A stretch of 58,616 nt of DNA from Akkermansia muciniphila. Its GTDB lineage: Bacteria > Verrucomicrobiota > Verrucomicrobiia > Verrucomicrobiales > Akkermansiaceae. Under the pieces are notes generated by a model. It searched no databases. It was not told the origin of the DNA and saw only the letters and a program-made list of their open reading frames with translations. Position 1 is the stretch's first letter; every line of letters starts with the position of its first letter. The position numbers and the translations under genes were made by a program. Location: positions 1-58,616 of the forward strand of contig CAMCIC010000018.1 in assembly GCA_945874895.1 (NCBI GenBank). The letters run 5' to 3'. Shown here piece after piece: positions 52,161-58,616 of the stretch.

Positions 52161-54083
52161 GTGAGATCCTCCATTTCCACTCTGCTCCAAAGCGTTCTCG
52201 CCCTTGTCATGCTTGTCATGGCGGGAATTCTTATCGCACGAGGAAACCTGCATGCGCTGTTCGGAGTGCCACCGACCCCGATAGGTGAGCGCCTGTATAC
52301 CAATTTCACCGCGAACGACATCACGGAGATCAGTCTCAGCTCGAATGACGGCAGAGCAACATTCTCACGGGCCTCTGGCGTCTGGATGATGACCTCTCCG
52401 GCGCAAGACCGGATGGATCCGCGCTGGGCGAAAGTACTGATCGATTTCACTCTTACGACACGCGCTGCCGATGTCATTCCCAATGAAAAAATCGACACCA
52501 CGCAGGCTGGACTTACGGATGGCATGATCAATGTCCGGCTGGGTGACAAAAACGGCTCAGCTCGCGCGAGGTATGTGATCGGACGCAGGACCGCATGGAT
52601 GAGCACGGATCCCGATACCAAAGAACCTGTGCATACGGTATTCCTGCAGCCCAGAGACAAGAGCCGCAAAACGCACATTTATGCCTGCACCGGCGACATT
52701 CGATCGATCTTCAAAGATGGTTTCCGCTACTTTCGCGATCATCAGCCATTTCTTTTCGCACCATCGCAATTGGAAAAAATTCACATCAAATCAGCCTCAT
52801 CCGAATTTGTTCTAGAAGGACAGGGCAGCAGCAAACCATGGCGCATCACCAAACCCCAAAAGTTGGCGACTGAGACGAGCGAGGTGAAAAAACTCATTGA
52901 AAGCGGACTGTTTTCCTTGCGTGCCCTGCGGGTATTGGATCGCAACAAAGTGACTTTGCCGATCACGTCGGATGGGACGTATTGGGAAATCTCTTTGCTC
53001 TGCACGGGCCAGCGGGAACCTACTACTCTGAAAGTATTCCCCCCTGCCGATGACAAGGCCACCACCGTCTACGCTACCGTATCCGATCGACCCTCCACCG
53101 TTTTCGAATTGCCGCTGCGCCCTTATCCGGATCTCATCTCCCTATCGGAATTGCCGTTGAAAAATTACAACGAATTGCGATCACAGAATCTCACCAACTT
53201 CGATCACCGAAAACTTCAGGCCATCCATTTCACCCCAGCGAACGGGGCTGAATTCCTCCTCTCTCGTCCGCCTCGGGCAGATTGGCAACTGCACCTCGGC
53301 GATCAGCAGACCGCGACTCTCAACGAGATGACCCTCTATCAGTTTTTGAAAACCATCACCGAGGCCAAGGTATCGGGGTTTATCACCGACAACGCGTTTC
53401 TTAGCGATGAGGAAAAGAACCTCGCGACCTACGGACTCAAAACACCCCTGCTGACCTTACGTTTTCTCTTTCAGAACGATTCGGTGATGACACTCAAAAT
53501 CGGGCAAACGAAGGACGGCACCATTACCGCCCATTGGAATCACCCGGATACCATCCATACCATCGTAAAACTGCCGGATGATTTCCTTGCAAAACTTCCT
53601 TTGCGCCTCAGGCAATGGAAAGACACTCGGCTGCTGAGCATTCCGTCGGTCGATTTCGTCAATCTGGAACGATCTCTTTGGCAACAACCAGTGTTAAAAC
53701 TCCAATACAATTACCGCGATGATCAGTGGCAGGCAACGGTCGGAGAAAAAGACGCCACTTCCGCGCTGAACCCCGCCCGCGCGAACAAATTGTTAGAGAC
53801 TCTGGGTGACTTGCGGGTCAATCGTTGGCTGGCGCCCGACGATGCGGAAGCCCTGAAGGCGCTGCAACAACCCTTATTGCAACTGCGTTTGGTATCGAGA
53901 AAACTAAACGAATTCGGTGAACAAAACGGCCTTGCGCTTCAGACTTTGGAAATCACCCCCGTGACACGGGACTCTCCGAGTAGCTTTTTCTATGGCAGGC
54001 TCACTGGCGAGAACGACATTTTCCTGTTAGACCGGAGTATCGCACTCATGCTGGCCACGGATCTGTTTGCGGAGAGTGACTGA
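52161..54083 (+). CDS. DUF4340 domain protein
   Basis: A 640-residue protein starting at GTG 52161. One N-terminal membrane helix (LALVMLVMAGILIA) anchors a large extracytoplasmic part. This holds at least two DUF4340-like repeats (ITEISLSSNDGRATFSRASGVWMM and IHIKSASSEFVLEGQGSSKPWRI), plus a third similar unit near residue 360 (LQAIHFTPANGAEFLL). DUF4340 proteins co-occur with GldG-type proteins and are thought to work with them. The gene ends 2 bp from the convergent serine hydrolase gene. Confidence 0.82.
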   Translation: MRSSISTLLQSVLALVMLVMAGILIARGNLHALFGVPPTPIGERLYTNFTANDITEISLSSNDGRATFSRASGVWMMTSPAQDRMDPRWAKVLIDFTLTTRAADVIPNEKIDTTQAGLTDGMINVRLGDKNGSARARYVIGRRTAWMSTDPDTKEPVHTVFLQPRDKSRKTHIYACTGDIRSIFKDGFRYFRDHQPFLFAPSQLEKIHIKSASSEFVLEGQGSSKPWRITKPQKLATETSEVKKLIESGLFSLRALRVLDRNKVTLPITSDGTYWEISLLCTGQREPTTLKVFPPADDKATTVYATVSDRPSTVFELPLRPYPDLISLSELPLKNYNELRSQNLTNFDHRKLQAIHFTPANGAEFLLSRPPRADWQLHLGDQQTATLNEMTLYQFLKTITEAKVSGFITDNAFLSDEEKNLATYGLKTPLLTLRFLFQNDSVMTLKIGQTKDGTITAHWNHPDTIHTIVKLPDDFLAKLPLRLRQWKDTRLLSIPSVDFVNLERSLWQQPVLKLQYNYRDDQWQATVGEKDATSALNPARANKLLETLGDLRVNRWLAPDDAEALKALQQPLLQLRLVSRKLNEFGEQNGLALQTLEITPVTRDSPSSFFYGRLTGENDIFLLDRSIALMLATDLFAESD

Positions 54084-54085
54084 TT

Positions 54086-55219
54086 TCACTCCGCGAAGAG
54101 CGCATCTACCATCGCGGTGCTGCGCAGCCCTGGCATGACACTTAACGCCATTTGGTTCATTACGTAAGCAAAACTCAAACCGCGGGATGGATCGCCGAAG
54201 GCGTGACTGCCACCGGCGCCGGGGTGACCAAAGGCATGGAGATCCGGACCATACAGATGCCTCGTTTTTTTGCCATCGAGGTCAACCGGATCCAACTGAC
54301 AACCACAGGTGAAGGACATCGGTTGCAATAAGACCAGATCCTCTCCTTGCGCTTGTTTGGCTTGCAGCGCCCGCTGGATGGCGGGAGTGATGGGACTATC
54401 TACGCAACCCATTGCCGCTTGATAGAATTGCGCCAGCGCCGCAGCAGTCGCCACTCCACCCATCGCGGGAAATCCCGCTGACCATACACGAGAGTCGTTC
54501 ATTTCCTGAACCGCATGCAACCCGCTGGGAGATAAAAACGCACGTCTCGTCAGCGTGCCCGCGCTCATGAACTCTTTGTAAAATCCCTGCTCCACCTCAC
54601 CTTTTGCTGCGCGCCCCGGCACAAGAGTCGCCACGCGAGACCATTGACTCTCCGGCAGACCCATCCAAAACTCCCAGCCCATGGGGCCGGCAATTTCGCT
54701 CTGCCAATAGGCACCCAAGGTCATCCCAGTGAGACGGCGTACTGCCTCGTCGAGCAAAGCACCGAAGGTCCGCGGATGATATCCGATGCCATGACTAGGA
54801 AGCCAAGCCGGAGTCTGTGCCTCGATAGCACTTACCACACTGGCATGATCCCAAATGCTACACGGCTGATCGAGCGCTGCGAGTCCGCATTGATGGGACA
54901 ACATCTGCGCGAAGGTGGCGTTCGCAACCGAGAAGCGAGGCCAGACCTCACGCACAGCTGTTTGCTCCGTCAACCCGCGACGGGCCAGAGCCAATAGCAA
55001 AGTAGCGGCAGCGGGCGCCTTGGTGGCCGAATACACGGGCACGAGCGTCCGCTCATTCCATGTTCTCGATTTCTCTCGATTCGCATGCCCACGCGCCAAA
55101 CGCAACACTTCCTCGCCACGCCAAAAGACACTGACGGATGCACCCAGTTCCTGGTGTTCGACAAAATTGCGCTCGAAGATCCGCTCGACTGCTGCCAACG
55201 AGGCCGGAGAAATGCTCAT
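54086..55219 (-). CDS. Serine hydrolase, class C beta-lactamase/EstB family
   Basis: A 377-residue hydrolase with the SxxK nucleophile motif in VPVYSATKAPAAATLL. The second motif is degenerate (GIGYHPRTFGALLDEAVRRL; Tyr retained, YHP instead of YxN), as in EstB/LACTB-like esterases. A late HPGAGGSHAFGDP corresponds to the KTG-equivalent region. Esterase or peptidase is more likely than true beta-lactamase. There is no signal peptide, which points to a cytoplasmic esterase. The start at 55219 (MSISPASLAAVERIF) is preferred, with 55231 close behind. It is convergent with DUF4340, with 2 bp between stops. Confidence 0.82.
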   Translation of the reverse strand: MSISPASLAAVERIFERNFVEHQELGASVSVFWRGEEVLRLARGHANREKSRTWNERTLVPVYSATKAPAAATLLLALARRGLTEQTAVREVWPRFSVANATFAQMLSHQCGLAALDQPCSIWDHASVVSAIEAQTPAWLPSHGIGYHPRTFGALLDEAVRRLTGMTLGAYWQSEIAGPMGWEFWMGLPESQWSRVATLVPGRAAKGEVEQGFYKEFMSAGTLTRRAFLSPSGLHAVQEMNDSRVWSAGFPAMGGVATAAALAQFYQAAMGCVDSPITPAIQRALQAKQAQGEDLVLLQPMSFTCGCQLDPVDLDGKKTRHLYGPDLHAFGHPGAGGSHAFGDPSRGLSFAYVMNQMALSVMPGLRSTAMVDALFAE

Positions 55220-55293
55220 CGAGGGGATCATTCGACGATCATCAAGAAAAAACAATTCTTTTCAGCCTGCGCGGATTCTTGCATGATCAGCAC

Positions 55294-56415
55294 GTGCACA
55301 AAGTTTCAGTAGATCTCGCCGACCGATCTTACAGCGTCCTCGTCGCCGAGGGAATCATCACCCAGATCGGAACGCACTTGGCCGAATGCGGCCTCAAGGG
55401 CAAGGCGGCCATCATCTCGGACTCGACAGTGGCAAGCTTACACGCCCCAGCTTTGCAAAGTGCTCTCGCACATGCAGGCTTTTCTTCCACCCTCCATGTC
55501 TTTCCCGCGGGGGAATCGTCAAAATCGTTAGATACTACCGCGACACTTTGCCGTGAACTGGCTGGAGCGGGGCATGACCGCAAATCTTTCATCATCGCCC
55601 TCGGTGGCGGCGTGGTCGGTGATCTTGCGGGATTCGTCGCGTCGCTCTTTTACCGTGGCATTCCTTTTGTGCAAATCCCCACCACGATCGTTTCGGTGGT
55701 GGATTCCTCCGTAGGCGGAAAAACCGGCGTCAACATTCCTGAGGGGAAAAACCTCGTCGGCAGTTTTCACCAACCGAAGCTGGTCTTGATCGATCCACTG
55801 ACCTTGGCCACCTTGCCCCCGCGCGAATACCATGAAGGCTTTGCCGAAGCCATCAAACATGCCGCCATCCGCGATGCCGATATGCTGCGAGACCTCGACG
55901 ATCTGGATCCGGACTCACGTTTTGTGCCCTCATCGCTCATTGCCCGCAACATCGCGATCAAAGCCCGCATCGTGGAGGCCGATGAACAGGAGACTCTGGG
56001 TCTCAGGGCCTTGTTGAATTTCGGTCACACCATCGGTCACGGCATCGAAGCCAGCAGACCCTATGGCGAAATTCTCCATGGTGAAGCCATCGCTCTCGGC
56101 ATTCGAGCCGCGCTGTATCTTTCCCAGCGCCATGCGGGATTGCCTGCGCCGGATGCTCAACGCATTGAATCATTGTTGCACAAATTCAAACTTCCCCTGC
56201 AACTGGACGCGCAGATCAGCACGGACTTGGTGCTGGAAAAGCTTGCCAGAGACAAAAAGTTCGACTCGGGTGCCATCCGCTTCGTGTTGTTGCGCGGAGC
56301 AGGTGACGCCTATGTGGATCGCACTTTGAGCCAGCAGGACCTGCGCTCCGCCATAGATCATTTGCGCGAAGCTTCCCCACTCGATTCAATGAATGAGACA
56401 AACAAAAGCGCCTGA
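55294..56415 (+). CDS. aroB: 3-Dehydroquinate synthase
   Basis: A 373-residue enzyme of the shikimate pathway that converts DAHP to 3-dehydroquinate with NAD and a metal. Motifs are FIIALGGGVVGDLAGFVASL, FVQIPTTIVSVVDSSVGGKTGVN, REYHEGFAEAIKHAAI (metal Glu/His) and LNFGHTIGHGIEA with YGEILHGEAIALG. The start is GTG at 55294, since no in-frame ATG gives the normal first strand. An upstream TTG (55279) is possible, and the frame extends further over the hydrolase region without family features. Its 3' end lies 44 bp before the HtrA-like gene. Confidence 0.95.
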   Translation: MHKVSVDLADRSYSVLVAEGIITQIGTHLAECGLKGKAAIISDSTVASLHAPALQSALAHAGFSSTLHVFPAGESSKSLDTTATLCRELAGAGHDRKSFIIALGGGVVGDLAGFVASLFYRGIPFVQIPTTIVSVVDSSVGGKTGVNIPEGKNLVGSFHQPKLVLIDPLTLATLPPREYHEGFAEAIKHAAIRDADMLRDLDDLDPDSRFVPSSLIARNIAIKARIVEADEQETLGLRALLNFGHTIGHGIEASRPYGEILHGEAIALGIRAALYLSQRHAGLPAPDAQRIESLLHKFKLPLQLDAQISTDLVLEKLARDKKFDSGAIRFVLLRGAGDAYVDRTLSQQDLRSAIDHLREASPLDSMNETNKSA

Positions 56416-56459
56416 GACGAGCGCTCCCATTCGAACATTTCCCTCTGATTCGATCCTTC

Positions 56460-58466
56460 ATGAAATTCCTTTTCCCCTTCGTCCTCTGCTTTTTGACATA
56501 CGGTAGAATTTTCGGCACGGAGACCGATTCCCCGATCCAACCGGCCCTTGATATCGTTTATCCCGCCTTGGTGCGAATTCACGTGGTATCGGAAAGTGGC
56601 AGTGGTGGACGCATGCAGAAAAACCGCGGATCTGGCTCAGGAACCATCATTCATCCCGACGGCTACGTGCTGACCAACCACCACGTCGCGGGGCGCGCCA
56701 CAAGAATGACCGTGCGTCTCGCCGACCGTCAAGAATGCAGAGCCAGTTTGATCGGAACGGATGCCCTTTCCGACCTTGCCATTTTGAAAATCGACCGCTC
56801 CGATCTGAGAGACCCCAAAGCGGCACTGCCCGTGGCACGTTTTGGTAACTCGGATTCCTTGAAAGTCGGGGATGTCGTACTTGCTATGGGCAGTCCTGCG
56901 GGTCTCTCGCAATCGGTCACCAAAGGAGTAGTGGCCAACACGGAAATGATCGCACCAGGAGGAAATGGCCTCTCACTGGATGGAGAAACCGTGGGCGAAC
57001 TCGTGCGTTGGATCGGACATGACGCCGTGATTTTCCCTGGAAACTCCGGCGGCCCGTTGGTCAATTTGAAAGGAGAAATCATTGGCGTGAACGAAGTCGG
57101 CATCGGTTCCATCGGTGGTGCCATTCCTGCCAACCTCGCCAAAAGCATAGCAGACACCCTTATCAAGTATGGCGAGGTCAAACGCAGCACGATCGGGCTT
57201 TCCGTTCAACCACTCTTGAAAACGAGTCATGAATCGTCAGGGATTCTTGTTTCGGGGACCATTCAAGGATCCCCTGCCGCCAAAGCGGGGTTGCAAGCAG
57301 GCGACTTGATCACAGCCCTCCAAGACAAGTCCATCCCTGCCGCCCGTGCGCCTGAGGACTTGCCTCTGTTCAATCGCATGGTGCTCGAAACACCCATCGG
57401 CTCATCACTGCACATTCGCGGAAAGCGAGATGGAAAGGAGAAAACATGGACACTGGTCACAGAGGAGCGCGAACCGATGCAACCACGTGAAAAGGAATTT
57501 CTCGCATGGGGGATCACCGCTCGCAACCTCACCAAACTCCAGGCCAAATCCATGAATCGTGCCGATTCCGATGCGATTGTCGTTCAGAGTGTTCGCTCAG
57601 GTGGACCGGCCGCTGCCGCAAAGCCCGCACCTCCTGCGGGTTCCTTGATCATGAAGGTCAACGACTCGCCCGTGCGAAACATCGATGACCTCGAGTCAGT
57701 GACGGCTTCCATCACCAAGGATGTCACAGAACCAGTGCCCGCATTGATCACCTATGAAATCGATGGCAAAAGTTATCTCACGGTGGTCAAAGTGGGTGTG
57801 GAGAAAAGTCAAGAACAACCGGCGGTAGCTCGCAAAGCTTGGTTGGGGGTATCCACACAGGTCATCTCATCCGATCTCGCGGAGGCGCTGGGCATCGTCG
57901 GACAAAAAGGCATGCGCGTGACGGGAGTCTACCCCCAGAGCCAAGCGGAAATGGCAGGACTCAAGGAAGGTGATCTCTTGCTTAAACTCGATGGCGAAAT
58001 CATCAACGCATCGCGCCCCGAAGATGCGGATGTACTTGCGGAAACGATTCGCCAAATGAGCATAGGTGGCGAAATCTCACTCGATGTAAAACGCGGCAAA
58101 GACACTCTGACCATCAAGGTCAAACTCGAGAGGGCACCCGCCGTGACATCGGAATTGCAGGAATATCAATGTGAAACCTTGGAATTCAGTGCGCGCGATG
58201 TAGGCAAAGAAGACCGCTTGCGGGACAAATCCGACGAGTCCGAAAAAGGGGTGCTGATTACCAGCGTCACCCACGCCGGATGGGCCGCGCTGGGCGGTCT
58301 ACAAAATCGGGACATACTCCGTTCCATCCATGGCAAAGATGTGGACTCCATCGAGACACTCAAGACCATCGTAGAAGAAATCAACCGCACCAAGCCCACC
58401 CATATTCCCTTTTTCGTCAGACGTGGCATCACCACAAGACTGATCGAACTCGAACCCACCTGGTAA
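56460..58466 (+). CDS. Exported S1C (HtrA/Deg-like) serine protease with four PDZ domains
   Basis: A 668-residue protein with an N-terminal hydrophobic signal (MKFLFPFVLCFLTYGRIFG). The trypsin-like protease has its triad in order: His75 in LTNHHVAG, Asp105 in DALSDLAIL and Ser196 in FPGNSGGPLVN. PDZ domains lie at about 235-330 (IGLSVQPLLKTSHESSGIL), 345-440, 465-555 (WLGVSTQVISSDLAEALGI) and 590-660. Two PDZ domains is usual for DegP; four is an expansion. Role: periplasmic protein quality control or processing, substrate unknown. A second gene with a similar secreted start follows immediately. Confidence 0.9.
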   Translation: MKFLFPFVLCFLTYGRIFGTETDSPIQPALDIVYPALVRIHVVSESGSGGRMQKNRGSGSGTIIHPDGYVLTNHHVAGRATRMTVRLADRQECRASLIGTDALSDLAILKIDRSDLRDPKAALPVARFGNSDSLKVGDVVLAMGSPAGLSQSVTKGVVANTEMIAPGGNGLSLDGETVGELVRWIGHDAVIFPGNSGGPLVNLKGEIIGVNEVGIGSIGGAIPANLAKSIADTLIKYGEVKRSTIGLSVQPLLKTSHESSGILVSGTIQGSPAAKAGLQAGDLITALQDKSIPAARAPEDLPLFNRMVLETPIGSSLHIRGKRDGKEKTWTLVTEEREPMQPREKEFLAWGITARNLTKLQAKSMNRADSDAIVVQSVRSGGPAAAAKPAPPAGSLIMKVNDSPVRNIDDLESVTASITKDVTEPVPALITYEIDGKSYLTVVKVGVEKSQEQPAVARKAWLGVSTQVISSDLAEALGIVGQKGMRVTGVYPQSQAEMAGLKEGDLLLKLDGEIINASRPEDADVLAETIRQMSIGGEISLDVKRGKDTLTIKVKLERAPAVTSELQEYQCETLEFSARDVGKEDRLRDKSDESEKGVLITSVTHAGWAALGGLQNRDILRSIHGKDVDSIETLKTIVEEINRTKPTHIPFFVRRGITTRLIELEPTW

Positions 58467-58487
58467 GCCCACCACATCCAACGCACC

Positions 58488-58616
58488 ATGAAATCCACTT
58501 GCCTCATTGCCACGCTCCTCAGTCTGTCGCTGCCGCTCTTAGGAGCAGCAGGGTCACTCAAGGAAAAAGCCCTTGCCCTCTCCCAGAATCACAAGGACTC
58601 CACCCTGTTCATCAGC
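58488..58616 (+). CDS. Start of a second exported protein, likely S1C-protease-like (cut by window edge)
   Basis: ATG at 58488 opens a frame to the end of the window: MKSTCLIATLLSLSLPLLGAAG, a signal peptide, followed by LKEKALALSQNHKDSTLFIS. The mature start, with a hydrophobic 'STLFIS' strand soon after a helix, resembles the beginning of a trypsin-like domain. Its position right after the four-PDZ HtrA gene suggests a tandem paralogue. Only 43 residues are visible, so the assignment is tentative. Confidence 0.5.
   Translation, partial: MKSTCLIATLLSLSLPLLGAAGSLKEKALALSQNHKDSTLFIS

Noticed and set aside
1-58616. CRISPR arrays, tRNA or rRNA genes
   Set aside because: No regularly spaced identical repeats of CRISPR size, no cloverleaf with a conserved T-arm and no rRNA-like stretches were noticed by eye. 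The 23-bp iterons have no unique spacers, so they are not a CRISPR.

Overview
The window looks like a chromosomal segment of a Verrucomicrobiota (PVC superphylum) bacterium, most likely of the Verrucomicrobiales type. This rests on family content, not on a database search: a secreted PVC-type dehydrogenase with a DUF1080 domain and one CxxCH haem motif, a PA14-plus-cytochrome-c protein, a formylglycine-type sulfatase, a GldG/DUF4340 ABC-like operon, an EF-P with a PVC-like loop, and many Sec signal peptides. The cell would be Gram-negative (LptF/G permease, bifunctional PBP1A, phosphatidylserine decarboxylase) and would make menaquinone (MenC, MenE). Base composition is moderately GC-rich and coding density is high. 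Many starts lack a clear Shine-Dalgarno sequence.

Layout. 1-300: the end of an insertion sequence (N-terminal part of a transposase, minus strand). 342-1813: an M23 peptidase and a SMUG1-type uracil-DNA glycosylase. 1973-4471: a small accessory island with an AT-richer, membrane-anchored coiled-coil DUF4041/T5orf172 protein and a VapBC-like toxin-antitoxin pair. 4666-12380: an AraC regulator divergent from a PEP-hydrolase-family TIM barrel, a Tm-1-like/UPF0261 protein, a Dabb protein and a 1406-residue secreted dehydrogenase/haem fusion. 12423-17872: menE-menC, a rhomboid protease, phosphatidylserine decarboxylase and a sulfatase. 17970-24928: a 1986-residue alpha-2-macroglobulin and a beta-propeller protein. 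25072-31257: efp, frr, pyrH, PBP1A, recN. 31417-36416: LptF/G permease, SulP transporter, EF-hand protein, kbl. 36478-40008: three prepilin-like proteins and galE. 40432-45170: trxA, a possible 27-residue membrane peptide, a Pro/Thr repeat membrane protein, pheT, pheS. 45265-47265: a pentahaem PA14 protein. 47385-48734: four 23-bp iterons in front of an AAA/DUF4143 ATPase. 48844-54083: an SDR protein and a GldF-GldG-DUF4340 operon without its ATPase. 54086-58616: a serine hydrolase, aroB, a four-PDZ HtrA-like protease and the start of another secreted protein.

Most of the window is core metabolism and envelope biology. The points most worth follow-up are the bacterial gene pair matching the two halves of the plant antiviral protein Tm-1, placed with an AraC regulator and a giant secreted dehydrogenase; the four-copy 23-bp iteron array abutting the AAA/DUF4143 start codon; and the membrane-anchored DUF4041/T5orf172 protein in the accessory island. 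I saw no tRNA or rRNA gene and no CRISPR array, and recognised no riboswitch.
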